A stretch of DNA of 64,000 bases from Mycolicibacterium peregrinum. GTDB taxonomy: Bacteria > Actinomycetota > Actinomycetes > Mycobacteriales > Mycobacteriaceae. The translations under genes and the position numbers were made by a program. Below the pieces are notes generated by a model, which was not told where the DNA came from, ran no database searches, and saw only the letters and a list, made by a program, of their open reading frames with translations. Every line of letters begins with the position of its first letter. The stretch's first letter is position 1. Shown here piece after piece: positions 36,127 through 45,205 of the stretch. Where the stretch lies: positions 62,001-126,000 of the forward strand of contig NZ_LQPP01000028.1 of assembly GCF_002102345.1 (NCBI RefSeq), read 5' to 3'.

Positions 36127-36969
36127 ATGACATATCCACCGCAAAGTCCGTGGCCGCCTCAGCCGCCGCCCTGGCCACCCGTGCCCATGCCCCCGGCCGC
36201 ACCCGCGCCGCGGCGCGGCAACAAGACCGTCGCCTGGGTCATCTTGGGAGTGGTGGTCTGCGCCCTACTCGTGGCGGGACTCATGTACTTTCTCGGCACC
36301 GGGGAGCAGACCAAGACGGTCAAGGATTCCGCTCTCCAGCGCACCCTGCTCACGCCTGCCGAAGCAGGCAACATACTGGGAACCCCATCGCTCGTAGGCG
36401 ACCCCAATTACGACGACGGGGCCGTTCAGTCCACCTGGGACACCGAGCGCGGGAATGATCCGTGTGTGATCGGCGATCCGGCCACGGCGGGCTGGTACCA
36501 GGACACCGGTTCGACGGCGGTACGCCGGCAGTTCCTCGAATCCCCCGAAGGGGACGGAACCGGGGCGGAAGTGTTGTTCGACCAGGCGGTGATCGCATAT
36601 CCCGATACCGACACCGCGCGCAAGGTGGTTGAGGACATTCGAGGCAAATGGCAGCAGTGCGTGGGCCAGGATGTGACCCAGACCTTTCCAGACGAAGATC
36701 CGTGGCCCTGGCATATCGGTGACGTCTCGGAGAGCGATGGCGTGGTCGTGTCGTACGCAACGGACCTCAGCGATGACGCCAACGGCTGGGTATGCCACTT
36801 CGGCATGGCACCGCGACACAATGTGGTGGTCCAGACCCAGGTGTGCGGCACTACGGCCAACGCCGATTTCGTCGAACAACTGGTGGCGAAGATGAGCCAG
36901 AAGGTTGACACCGTCGCGGAATCGAATAAATCGCGTCATCGCCATTTCCGATTCGGACGGCACCACTAG
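36127..36969 (+). CDS. Membrane protein with PknH-type extracellular sensor domain, no kinase
   Basis: A 280-residue protein: Pro-rich cytoplasmic start (about 1-30), one transmembrane helix (about 34-57), then an exterior domain resembling the PknH C-terminal sensor (PF14032 type). The domain has four cysteines (NDPCVIG, QQCVGQ, WVCHFG, QVCGTT), enough for the two disulfides of the PknH fold. It ends in a His/Arg-rich tail. In M. tuberculosis pknH (Rv1266c) lies in this same chromosomal neighbourhood, but here no kinase domain is present. A TACGCT box lies 9 nt before the ATG at 36127. Role: presumably envelope sensing. Confidence 0.78.
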   Translation: MTYPPQSPWPPQPPPWPPVPMPPAAPAPRRGNKTVAWVILGVVVCALLVAGLMYFLGTGEQTKTVKDSALQRTLLTPAEAGNILGTPSLVGDPNYDDGAVQSTWDTERGNDPCVIGDPATAGWYQDTGSTAVRRQFLESPEGDGTGAEVLFDQAVIAYPDTDTARKVVEDIRGKWQQCVGQDVTQTFPDEDPWPWHIGDVSESDGVVVSYATDLSDDANGWVCHFGMAPRHNVVVQTQVCGTTANADFVEQLVAKMSQKVDTVAESNKSRHRHFRFGRHH

Positions 36970-37119
36970 GCGCCCACCGGTCCGGCGTCGACGCAGGTCG
37001 TTGCTCGATTCGTCGTTGCTGCGGAAAAGGCCCATTGTGGCGGTGGGCCATCCCCGCCCCTTCGGCGTTGCTGCGTTCTATTCTCGATGCAGCAGGTTCT
37101 CCGATGGCGGGGGCTTCGA

Positions 37120-40100
37120 ATGACGGAAACTGCGACGTGCCGCACGTGTGGCACCGAGCCGCGGGCCGGCGCCCGGTACTGCGATGCGTGCGGTGCACCG
37201 GTCACATCGACTCCGGGCGCCGAATACAAGCAGGTCACCGTCTTGTTCGCCGATGTCGTCCGGTCCATGGACATCGCAGCGACCCTGGGCGCCGAACGGC
37301 TCCGCGAGATCATGAGCGACCTGTTCAACCACTCCGCCTCCGTGGTCCGCCGATACGGCGGGACCGTCGACAAATTCACCGGTGACGGCATCATGGCCAT
37401 CTTCGGCGCACCGGTTGCGTTGGAAGACCATGCTTTTCGCTCTTGCCTGGCCGCGCTCGAAATCCAGCAGGAGACCGACCTACTGGCAGTGCAGGTGACG
37501 GCCCGCGACGGCCTCGACCTGCAGCTTCGCATCGGACTGAGCTCAGGTCAGGTCATCACCGGGGAAGTCGGCACCGACACGATGAGCTACACCGCAATCG
37601 GTGAACACGTGGGCATGGCGCAGCGCATGGAATCGGTCGCGCCGCCCGGTGGAGTGATGCTCACCGAGTCGACCGCACGCCTGGTCGAGGACACCATGAT
37701 GCTGGGCGAGGCCGAGATGGTCCAGGTCAAGGGTGCCGAGCACCCGATCCGAGCCCGCCGGCTGCTCGAGCTCAATTCCGACCACAATCTGCTCAATGTC
37801 GGAGAATCGACCCTGGTCGGCCGCGGCTGGGAACTGTCCGCCGTCGAGGGCATCCTCGAACGTTCGATCCAGGGCCACGGCAGCATCGTCCTGTTGGTGG
37901 GCGGACCCGGAATCGGCAAGAGCCGGCTGGTCAGCGAACTCGCGGCAAAGGCCGCCGCACGCGGGGTCCCGGTGCACTCCACATTCTGCGAGTCCCACAC
38001 CAGTGAAATCCCATTTCATGCCATCACCGGCCTGCTGCGGGCAGGATTCGGCGTGGCGGACCTCGACCGTGAGGCGGCCCGCGCGAAGCTTCGAGACCAG
38101 GTTCCCGACGACACCACCGAGAGCCTGGAGTTACTCGACGATCTGCTCGGCATCGGCGACCCCGACGTCGTTCTGCCGATGATCGACCCCGATGCCCGGC
38201 GGCGGCGGCTCACCACCCTGGTGAACGCCGCGTCGCTGGCGCGGAGCGCCCCGGCGGTCTATGTCGTCGAAGATGCCCACTGGATCGACGGGGTCAGCGA
38301 ATCGATGCTGTCGGATTTCCTGTCGGTGACACCGCAGACGCCGTCCCTGGTCGTCATCACCTACCGCCCCGAATATCACGGTGCGTTGAGCCACGTCCAT
38401 GGCGCACAGACCATAGTGCTTGCACCACTGGATGATTCAGAGACCTCGGCCTTGATCAACGAGATGCTGGGGACCGGCGACGGGGTCGCCGACCTGACCG
38501 ACACCATCGCCGGGCGGGCCGCCGGTAACCCGTTCTTCGCCCTCGAGATCGTGCGCGACCTGGCCGAACGGGGCCTGCTCCGCGGCGAACGCGGCGCCTA
38601 CGTGCTGTCCGACGGACAGGGCCGGGTGAGTGTGCCTGCCACGCTGCAGGCCACCATCGCCGCGCGGATCGACCGGCTGGACCCGGCGGCCAAGCGAACG
38701 CTGAGTGCCGCTGCGGTGATCGGGTCCCGGTTCAGCGCGGGGCTGTTGGCCTGCCTGGACACCGAACCCGTCTTCGAGGATCTGATCGAGGCCGAGCTGA
38801 TCGATCAGGTGCAGTACACGCCGTACGCGGAGTTCGCATTCCACCACCCGATGGTGCGGACCGTCGCCTACGAATCACAGCTGAAATCCGATCGCGCCGA
38901 ACTGCACCGGCGCCTCGCAGACACCATCGCCGCGCGCGAACCCGAACTGGCCGACGAGAACGCTGCGTTGATCGCCGAACACCTCGAAGCCGCCGGCGAT
39001 CTCCATGCCGCATACAGCTGGCACATGCGCGCGGGAGCGTGGGCGAACAACCGGGATTCCGCTGCGGCCCAGCTGTGTTGGGAGCGTGCCCGCCAGATCG
39101 CAGACCTGCTGCCCTCCGATGATCCCGATCGAGCTGCGATGCGCATTGCGCCGCGCACTCTGGTGTGCGGCAATGGCTTCCGTAGCAAGGTCGGGGTCTC
39201 CGGTGCTCGGTTCGAAGAACTGCGGGAGCTGTGCGAGGCTGCCGGAGACAAAGCCTCACTGGCGGTCGGCATGGCCGGATTGACCGGCGAACTGATGCTG
39301 CAGGGGCGGGTGCGCGAAGCGTCACAGCAGGTGTCCGAGCACATGACCCTGATCGAATCCATCGGCGACCCGGCGCTCACCGTCGGATTGTCGGCGACCC
39401 CGATCTCGCTCAAGATCGAGAGCGGCGAAATGGGTGAGGTGCTGCGCTGGTCGCAGATGGCGATCGACATGGCCGACGGCGATCCCACCAAGGGCAATTT
39501 CATCATCGGCTCACCGCTGGCAGCGGCCTTCGCAGCCCGCAGCATCGCCAAATGGGCTCTTGGCCTTGATGGTTGGCGTGCCGACCTCGATCATGCGCTC
39601 GCCATGGCACGCAACACCGACAGGTTCACTCACGCTCTCGTCATCACCTGGACGTACTTCACCACGGTGTCCTGCGGGGTACTGCTTGCCAGCGACGAAG
39701 CGCTGCGGGACATCGACGGGGCGCTGCAGATCACCGAAGGGGCCGGCGACGACATTGCGCTCGGCCTGGCCCGGGTGACCATGGGATACGCCTTGCTGAA
39801 CCGAGATTCGCCGGCCGACCGCGAGCGAGGATTGACCATCCTCGGCCAGGTTCGCCAGATGTGCGTGAGCGGACGGTTCTATATGTCCGAACTGGTCGGA
39901 ATCGATGTGTACACCGCCCGCGAACGGGCCAAGCGCGGAGACCGCGCCGGGGCCATCCGGGTGCTACGTGAAGCGATCGACGACCTCTTCCACAGCGGAC
40001 AGCTTCCGTACAACATCTTGGCGACCGGAATCCTCGCCGAGGCACTGCTGGACCGCGGCGCCGAGGGCGACGTGGCCGAGGCCGAGGCGGCGATCGCCAG

Positions 40101-40287
40101 ACTGGCAGCGGCCCCGGCCGAGGACGGCCTGATCATTCGCGACATCATGCTGCTGCGGGTCCGCGCGCTCATCGCCCGCGCCAAGGGCGACGACGCGAGC
40201 TACCGCACATACCGTGACAAGTACCGGGATATGGCAACTCGACTCGGCTTCCAGGGGCACATGGCGCAGGCCGCGGCACTGCCCTGA
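37120..40287 (+). CDS. Adenylate/guanylate cyclase fused to an AAA ATPase and helical repeats
   Basis: A 1055-residue multidomain protein. N-terminal zinc ribbon (Cys7, Cys10, Cys21, Cys24), class III cyclase domain with metal Asp45 and Asp89, an AAA/STAND-type ATPase with Walker A GGPGIGKS at 261-268 and Walker B-like VYVVEDAHW, then about 500 residues of helical TPR-like repeats. This is the mycobacterial cyclase-ATPase family that resembles LuxR-type STAND regulators but has no visible C-terminal HTH. The -10 box TATTCT (37079-37084) puts transcription start after the upstream in-frame ATG at 37087, supporting ATG 37120. Whether it makes cAMP is untested. Confidence 0.85.
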   Translation: MTETATCRTCGTEPRAGARYCDACGAPVTSTPGAEYKQVTVLFADVVRSMDIAATLGAERLREIMSDLFNHSASVVRRYGGTVDKFTGDGIMAIFGAPVALEDHAFRSCLAALEIQQETDLLAVQVTARDGLDLQLRIGLSSGQVITGEVGTDTMSYTAIGEHVGMAQRMESVAPPGGVMLTESTARLVEDTMMLGEAEMVQVKGAEHPIRARRLLELNSDHNLLNVGESTLVGRGWELSAVEGILERSIQGHGSIVLLVGGPGIGKSRLVSELAAKAAARGVPVHSTFCESHTSEIPFHAITGLLRAGFGVADLDREAARAKLRDQVPDDTTESLELLDDLLGIGDPDVVLPMIDPDARRRRLTTLVNAASLARSAPAVYVVEDAHWIDGVSESMLSDFLSVTPQTPSLVVITYRPEYHGALSHVHGAQTIVLAPLDDSETSALINEMLGTGDGVADLTDTIAGRAAGNPFFALEIVRDLAERGLLRGERGAYVLSDGQGRVSVPATLQATIAARIDRLDPAAKRTLSAAAVIGSRFSAGLLACLDTEPVFEDLIEAELIDQVQYTPYAEFAFHHPMVRTVAYESQLKSDRAELHRRLADTIAAREPELADENAALIAEHLEAAGDLHAAYSWHMRAGAWANNRDSAAAQLCWERARQIADLLPSDDPDRAAMRIAPRTLVCGNGFRSKVGVSGARFEELRELCEAAGDKASLAVGMAGLTGELMLQGRVREASQQVSEHMTLIESIGDPALTVGLSATPISLKIESGEMGEVLRWSQMAIDMADGDPTKGNFIIGSPLAAAFAARSIAKWALGLDGWRADLDHALAMARNTDRFTHALVITWTYFTTVSCGVLLASDEALRDIDGALQITEGAGDDIALGLARVTMGYALLNRDSPADRERGLTILGQVRQMCVSGRFYMSELVGIDVYTARERAKRGDRAGAIRVLREAIDDLFHSGQLPYNILATGILAEALLDRGAEGDVAEAEAAIARLAAAPAEDGLIIRDIMLLRVRALIARAKGDDASYRTYRDKYRDMATRLGFQGHMAQAAALP

Positions 40288-40353
40288 CTCGGCGGCACTC
40301 GGTGGATGAATCGTGCGTTGTGGATAACCCCTGCCCCCGTCGGTGGGTCGGAG

Positions 40354-40374
40354 TAGAATCGAACACATGTTCGA
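40354..40374. promoter_or_regulatory. Perfect LexA/SOS box overlapping -10 box and start codon
   Basis: TCGAAC-ACAT-GTTCGA at 40359-40374 is a perfect mycobacterial SOS box. The -10 hexamer TAGAAT is at 40354-40359 and the ATG at 40367 lies inside the box. Transcription would start at or next to the ATG, so bound LexA covers the -10, the start site and the initiation codon of a leaderless mRNA. Confidence 0.88.
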
Positions 40375-41896
40375 AGATGATTCCGATGTGGTGCTGGTCG
40401 ACAGGGTCGGTGCTGCGACGCGGGCGGAGTCGGTGGCGATCGCCGGACGTCTGGCGGCGATCGGGGCGTTGGACACGCTGCGGGAACGGGAACTGGTCGA
40501 CAGCATTTTGTGGCGTACCGATCCGTTCGAGGAGGTGTGTGCCGAGGTGTCGGCGGCGATGCGGATCAGCCGGGGCCGCGCCGGCACCCAGGTGCACCAT
40601 GCCCGGGTGTTGCGGGACAAGTTGCCTCAGGTGGCGGCTCGGTTCGCGGTCGGGGACATCGATTATCGGGTGGTGCGGATGATCATCGCCCGGACCGGGA
40701 TCGTGGACCCTGCGGTGTGGGCCGGGCTGGATGCCGAACTGGCCGGGCGGGCGCATCGGTGGATGCGGTTCTCCGAGCGGCAGTTGCGGGACCGGATCGA
40801 TCAGTGGGTCGCCAAACTCGACCCGAACGGGGAGCGGGTGCCCCCGGATCTGACCGAGGAACGGTTCGTGCAGATCGAACCGGGCAGCCCGTTTATGGCC
40901 ACGGTGTGGGCCAACGTCGATGCCTGTGATGGGGCCGCCCTGGATCAACGGTTGGATGCCCTGGCCAACACCGTCTGTGAGCATGATCCGCGCACCCATG
41001 AACAGCGGCGCGCCGACGCCATCGGTCCGCTGGCCCGGCTGGAAGCCCAACTGGCCTGCCGGTGCGGCTTGCCGGATTGCCCGGCCGAGCAGAATCGGGC
41101 AGCCGCCGATGCGGCGGTGCTTCACGTGCTGGCCGAGCAGGCCACCGTCGATGGCACCTCCAATGCGCCCGGCTATCTGCCCGGGTACGGGATCCTGCCC
41201 GCCGAGCGGGTGCGGGACCTGGCCGCAACGGCGAAGATCAAGCCGGTACGCGTGCCGGCCCATCCAACCGACTCCAGCGCGCCCACCGAACCCATCGAGT
41301 CATCCGACACGCCCGACACGAGCGAGTCGGCCGAGCCTGCGGTGCGAACCGAATCCGGTGAGCCGGTCGAGCCTGAGCCGGGCTATCGGCCGTCGATGGC
41401 GCTCTCGGAGTTCATCCGCTGGCGTGACCTGACCTGCCGGTTCCCCGGCTGTGACGCCCCGGTGGAACGCTGCGATATCGACCACACCGCACCCTGGCCT
41501 GCGGGCCCCACCCATCCGTCGAACATCAAGCTTTACTGCCGAGCCCATCATTTGATCAAGACGTTCTGCCCCGGCTGGTCGGATCGCCAATTCCCCGACG
41601 GCACAGTCGAAATCACCACACCGACCGGGCACACCTACACCACCGAACCCCACGGCGCCGGGATGTTCCCGGACCTGGCTACCCCGACCGGGGACCTGGA
41701 CTTGCCCGAGCCCGAAGCCCCGAGCCCGAACCGCGCGGCCAAGATGCCCAAACGCAGCCGCGCCCGCGAACAAGACCGCCAAGACCGCATCGCCGAAGAA
41801 CGACACCTACGCGCCGAACTCAACAACGACCTCGCCACCGAACGCGACTACCAAGCCTGGCTCGCCGAAGAATACGGACCACCACCACCCTTCTGA
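40367..41896 (+). CDS. 13E12-family DUF222/HNH endonuclease protein, SOS-regulated
   Basis: A 509-residue member of the mycobacterial REP13E12 family. An N-terminal DUF222 helical domain (about 30-300) is followed by an acidic Ser/Pro/Glu-rich spacer and a C-terminal HNH domain: CRFPGCDAPVERCDIDHTAPW and then NIKLYCRAHHLIK. The tail is Arg/Glu-rich and ends in PPPPF. Such genes are multicopy in mycobacteria and several are damage-inducible. The leaderless ATG lies within a perfect SOS box. No terminal repeats of an insertion element were seen, so it may be a free-standing copy rather than an active mobile element. Confidence 0.87.
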   Translation: MFEDDSDVVLVDRVGAATRAESVAIAGRLAAIGALDTLRERELVDSILWRTDPFEEVCAEVSAAMRISRGRAGTQVHHARVLRDKLPQVAARFAVGDIDYRVVRMIIARTGIVDPAVWAGLDAELAGRAHRWMRFSERQLRDRIDQWVAKLDPNGERVPPDLTEERFVQIEPGSPFMATVWANVDACDGAALDQRLDALANTVCEHDPRTHEQRRADAIGPLARLEAQLACRCGLPDCPAEQNRAAADAAVLHVLAEQATVDGTSNAPGYLPGYGILPAERVRDLAATAKIKPVRVPAHPTDSSAPTEPIESSDTPDTSESAEPAVRTESGEPVEPEPGYRPSMALSEFIRWRDLTCRFPGCDAPVERCDIDHTAPWPAGPTHPSNIKLYCRAHHLIKTFCPGWSDRQFPDGTVEITTPTGHTYTTEPHGAGMFPDLATPTGDLDLPEPEAPSPNRAAKMPKRSRAREQDRQDRIAEERHLRAELNNDLATERDYQAWLAEEYGPPPPF

Positions 41897-41905
41897 AAAG
41901 AGGGA

Positions 41906-42721
41906 TCAACCTTCGGTGGGCTCGGCCGCGTTCTGGGCGGCGTACTCCCCCGGCGTGCTGCCCAGCATGGACCGAAAATCGTTGATGAAATGGGCCTGGT
42001 CATACCAGCCGAGTCGTACTGCGAGATCAGCGAAGTCGACTCCTGGCACGGTCTCGATCTCCAAAGCAGCCTGCTGCAACCGATATCGGCACAGTACCCA
42101 TTTGATCGTCACACCGACATAGCGCCGGAACACCCGCTGCGTGGTTCGCGTACTCCACGGCGAGAGCTCCATGACCTGCTCCACCCGCTGCAATGTCGCG
42201 TCGTCACGCATCCGGTCGATCAACGGGCAGAGCGCACGGTAGGTCGGGTCTGGCTCACCGGCCATCGCCCCGATCGCCTCGTCCAGATCCGGTGCGCCCA
42301 AAAACCCGTCGTCTACCGGCACCACGCGGCCGGTGAGCGCCGCAGCGTCCCCACCAAAACGGCCGACGAGACCACCGGGACGAAATCGCGCCCCCACCAC
42401 ACCGCCTCGACCGCTGATCGTGATGCGGAAAACCTCGGGTACCACCCCGTGCAACAACGTGGCGGGCAGCCGATGACCATGGCGCACAACATCATCGCCC
42501 CACTCGCGGGTGAGATGCATGGCAGGGAAGGTGATCACCGTGCTCTCGAACGGACCTGCCTCATGCCGGTCCCAGGTCACCGACCAGAAGTGCTCGACGA
42601 AGCGGGCGGCCGCCTCCGATGGCGCCCAACGCTGGAGGTCGAATGCCGAGGCACTGCCCGCACGGCCGACCACGCCGCGCATCGGCGCGTTCTGCTGTGA
42701 CGCGTTTTTCCAAGCCGGCAT
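41906..42721 (-). CDS. AraC-family transcriptional regulator
   Basis: A 271-residue regulator. The N-terminal sensing region (about 15-160) resembles the DUF6597 type common in short AraC regulators (FVEHFWSVTWD); the C-terminal double HTH begins near 180 and ends in LGWYDQAHFINDFRSMLGST, the classic AraC signature. ATG at 42721 is favoured because TAGGCT (42729-42734, minus strand) sits 7 nt upstream, giving a leaderless start; the longer frame to 42898 would cross the divergent VOC gene. Divergent from the VOC-family gene, its likely target. Confidence 0.83.
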   Translation of the reverse strand: MPAWKNASQQNAPMRGVVGRAGSASAFDLQRWAPSEAAARFVEHFWSVTWDRHEAGPFESTVITFPAMHLTREWGDDVVRHGHRLPATLLHGVVPEVFRITISGRGGVVGARFRPGGLVGRFGGDAAALTGRVVPVDDGFLGAPDLDEAIGAMAGEPDPTYRALCPLIDRMRDDATLQRVEQVMELSPWSTRTTQRVFRRYVGVTIKWVLCRYRLQQAALEIETVPGVDFADLAVRLGWYDQAHFINDFRSMLGSTPGEYAAQNAAEPTEG

Positions 42722-42748
42722 CAACCCCAGCCTACGAAACTGGTCGAC

Positions 42749-43219
42749 ATGAGTGTCACACCGATGCCGGAGGGCTATACCAGCCTGACCCCGTTCATCT
42801 GCGTCGACGGTGCTGCCGACGCGATCGCCTTCTACCAGAACGTGTTCGGTGCCACGGTCGTCGAGCGGATGGACGGCGCTGATGGCACTGTCTCGCATGC
42901 CGAGCTGGATTTCGGCAACGGTCGACTACAACTCGGCGACCCGCAGGAGGCCTTTCAGATCGCCGCTCCCGCACCAGGCGCCCCGGCAACCTATTCGATA
43001 GGGCTGTACTGCCCCGACGTCGATGAGGTGGTGACCCGCGCGGAGAAGGCCGGGGCGACCATCCGCGAACCTGCACAGACGTTCGTCACCGGTGACCGGT
43101 TCGCGTCCGTCCTCGACCCGTTCGGTCTGCGCTGGACCGTCATGACCCGCGTCGAAGACCTCACGCCGGCCGAACGTGAACGACGCGTCGCCGAATGGGC
43201 AGCCACTGCCGGCGGCTAA
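42749..43219 (+). CDS. VOC (glyoxalase/PhnB-like) family protein
   Basis: A 156-residue protein with the paired beta-alpha-beta-beta-beta modules of the vicinal oxygen chelate superfamily: TPFICVDGAADAIAFYQNVF opens the PhnB-like module and VLDPFGLRWTVMT closes it. The metal/ligand set is incomplete compared with glyoxalase I, so antibiotic-binding or enzymatic roles are both possible. It is divergent from the AraC regulator by 27 nt and its stop TAA forms the start of the -10 box of the HIT gene (TAACGT at 43217-43222). Confidence 0.78.
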   Translation: MSVTPMPEGYTSLTPFICVDGAADAIAFYQNVFGATVVERMDGADGTVSHAELDFGNGRLQLGDPQEAFQIAAPAPGAPATYSIGLYCPDVDEVVTRAEKAGATIREPAQTFVTGDRFASVLDPFGLRWTVMTRVEDLTPAERERRVAEWAATAGG

Positions 43220-43228
43220 CGTGGCGGG

Positions 43229-43666
43229 ATGTCTTGCGTGTTCTGCGCCATCGTCGCAGGTGATGCCCCTGCCATCCGCATCTACGAGGACGACGACTAC
43301 CTGGGCATCCTCGACATCAGGCCGTTCACCCGCGGACACACCCTGGTGATCCCGAAACGGCACAGCGTCGACCTGACGGATACGCCGGCCGCGACCGTGG
43401 CTGAGATGGCCCGCATCGGTCAGCGCATCGCGCGTGCCGCCCGCCGATCCGGGCTGCACGCCGACGGCAACAACATCGTGATCAATGACGGCAAAGCCGC
43501 CTTCCAGAGCGTCTTCCACATCCATCTGCACGTCGTGCCGCGCCAAACCGGCGACAAGCTGTCCTTCGTCAAGGGCATGATGGTGCGCCGCGACCCGGAC
43601 CGCGAGGAGTCAGGACGCCTGTTACGTGCGGCGCTGGCGGAGCTCGACGAATCCGCGCAGGATTGA
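43229..43666 (+). CDS. HIT-family hydrolase (Rv1262c-type)
   Basis: A 145-residue histidine-triad protein: N-terminal zinc-type CVFCAIVAGD, then the triad HIHLHVVPR preceded by NDGKAAFQSVFH. It should hydrolyse nucleoside phosphoramidates or related dinucleotides in the cytoplasm. Size matches Rv1262c (144 aa), and the downstream Ddn-like gene corresponds to Rv1261c. The ATG lies 6 nt behind TAACGT with no ribosome-binding site needed, suggesting a leaderless transcript. Confidence 0.87.
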   Translation: MSCVFCAIVAGDAPAIRIYEDDDYLGILDIRPFTRGHTLVIPKRHSVDLTDTPAATVAEMARIGQRIARAARRSGLHADGNNIVINDGKAAFQSVFHIHLHVVPRQTGDKLSFVKGMMVRRDPDREESGRLLRAALAELDESAQD

Positions 43667-43670
43667 GCCC

Positions 43671-44120
43671 ATGAGCATGCCCTGGTGGGAGCGGTACATC
43701 GGCCTCCCGATGTTGATGTTGCACGACAAGATCTACAAAGCCACAGACGGCCGGATCGGGCACACGATTCCGGGTGGCCCGTCGACGCTGATCCTGCATA
43801 CCGTCGGAGCCAAAACCGGCCAGCAGCGCGCGAATTCGCTGGCCTATGCCAAGGACGGCGCCGACTACCTCGTGGTGGCATCCAAAGGCGGCGAGCCCAC
43901 GGCTCCGGGCTGGTACCACAACCTGAAGGCCAAACCGCAGGTCGAGATCAACGTCGGCCCCAAGCGATTCGGCGTCACCGCCAAACCTGTGTTGCCCGGC
44001 GACCCCTGCTACCCGCGTCTGTGGGACATCGTGAACGACATGAAGGGCAACAAGAACCGCTACATCGGCTACCAGAAGCGGACCACGCGCCCGATTCCGG
44101 TGGTCGTGCTGTCGCCTTAG
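43671..44120 (+). CDS. Deazaflavin (F420)-dependent nitroreductase family protein (Rv1261c-type)
   Basis: A 149-residue Ddn/FDOR-B type protein. Diagnostic segments are LILHTVGAKTGQQRANSLAY and GWYHNLKAKPQVEI. The family uses cofactor F420H2 to reduce quinones or nitro compounds; members often associate with the membrane. It starts 4 nt after the HIT gene stop and is surely co-transcribed. Length equals Rv1261c. The in-frame upstream start inside the HIT gene is rejected because the N-terminus MSMPWWERYIGLP is family-like. Confidence 0.83.
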   Translation: MSMPWWERYIGLPMLMLHDKIYKATDGRIGHTIPGGPSTLILHTVGAKTGQQRANSLAYAKDGADYLVVASKGGEPTAPGWYHNLKAKPQVEINVGPKRFGVTAKPVLPGDPCYPRLWDIVNDMKGNKNRYIGYQKRTTRPIPVVVLSP

Positions 44121-44142
44121 TCGTGCTGACGCCTTGCGGCGT

Positions 44143-45192
44143 CTAGAACAGCTCTTTGGCCAGCAGTTCCAAGGTGGTGTCACGGGCCGTCGCGGTCGCC
44201 GGATCGGCGCCGCGGCGAGCCGACCCCACGGGGTTGACCATCACCTCGTCGACGTCGAATTCCTCGGCCAAGGCCCGGACCTGCTCGGCCGCCTCGGTGG
44301 GCGAGCCGACCACGGCGCGCGCGAGCCCGGAGGCCACGACGGCCTGCGCCTGCGGGGTCATGGTCGTCGCCTCGGCGTCCTCGACGAGATCGAGGGCGCC
44401 GAGCGGCTGGCCGGTCCGCAGTCGGCCCATCATCTGCAATTGCGGCAGGAGCAGGGCCCTGGCCTCTTCGCTCGTCTCTGCCACCGAGGCGTTGACGGTC
44501 AGGAAGGTCACCGGCTCGGACGCCAGATCGCTGGGCTGGAACTCGTCGCGGTACACGGCCAGCGCCTCGGCGGTGCCCTGCCCGGAGAAATGGTGGGCGA
44601 AGACGTACGGCAGCCCCTTGGCCGCGGCCAGGTGCGCTGAGTACATCGACGAGCCGAGCAGCCACATCCGCGGTTCGGTGACCGCGGCGGGCGTCGCCTT
44701 GAGTACGTAGTTCTCCCGCATCAGGTCGCGCGGCAACGGCACCCGGACGCCGCGCGCACCCATCAACGCCACCACGTCGTCGAGGTACTGCGGGAACGCT
44801 TCGATATCGCGATCGTCGCGCCCTGCCGCGCCACGCAAGGCCAGCGAGGTGACCGGGTCTGATCCCGGGGCCCGGCCGATGCCGAGGTCGATGCGGCCCG
44901 GATTGGCGGCCTCCAGCAGCGCGAACTGTTCGGCCACCGCCAGCGGTGCATGGTTGGGCAGCATCACCCCGCCAGACCCCAGCCGCAGCTGCGTGGTGTG
45001 TGCGGCGAGATGCGCGATCAGCACCGGCGGGCTGGTGGCGGCCACGGCGGGCATGTTGTGGTGCTCCGGGAGCCAGTAGCGGGTGTATCCGAGCCGGTCA
45101 GCGGTCTGCGCCAGGTGTGTCGTGGCCGTCAGGGCATCGGCGGTGGACTGGTCGGTGCGAACCGGAACTAGGTCGAGGACAGAAAGCCGCAT
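44143..45192 (-). CDS. LLM-class (luciferase-like) oxidoreductase
   Basis: A 349-residue protein of the luciferase-like monooxygenase superfamily, in the short MsnO8-type group: it starts MRLSVLDLVPVR, then RYWLPEHHNMP, a LRLGSGGVMLPNH segment and GRIDLGIGRAPG. FMN or F420 may be the cofactor; the sequence alone does not decide. ATG at 45192 lies 13 nt after the UdgB stop, so the two may form a minus-strand operon. Rv1260, an oxidoreductase at the same position in M. tuberculosis, is of a different type as far as I recall. Confidence 0.8.
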   Translation of the reverse strand: MRLSVLDLVPVRTDQSTADALTATTHLAQTADRLGYTRYWLPEHHNMPAVAATSPPVLIAHLAAHTTQLRLGSGGVMLPNHAPLAVAEQFALLEAANPGRIDLGIGRAPGSDPVTSLALRGAAGRDDRDIEAFPQYLDDVVALMGARGVRVPLPRDLMRENYVLKATPAAVTEPRMWLLGSSMYSAHLAAAKGLPYVFAHHFSGQGTAEALAVYRDEFQPSDLASEPVTFLTVNASVAETSEEARALLLPQLQMMGRLRTGQPLGALDLVEDAEATTMTPQAQAVVASGLARAVVGSPTEAAEQVRALAEEFDVDEVMVNPVGSARRGADPATATARDTTLELLAKELF

Positions 45193-45205
45193 GACAGCGT
45201 CAACG

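Noticed and set aside
40367..41896. 13E12 gene as an intact insertion sequence
   Set aside because: No terminal inverted repeats, target duplication or transposase were found around it.
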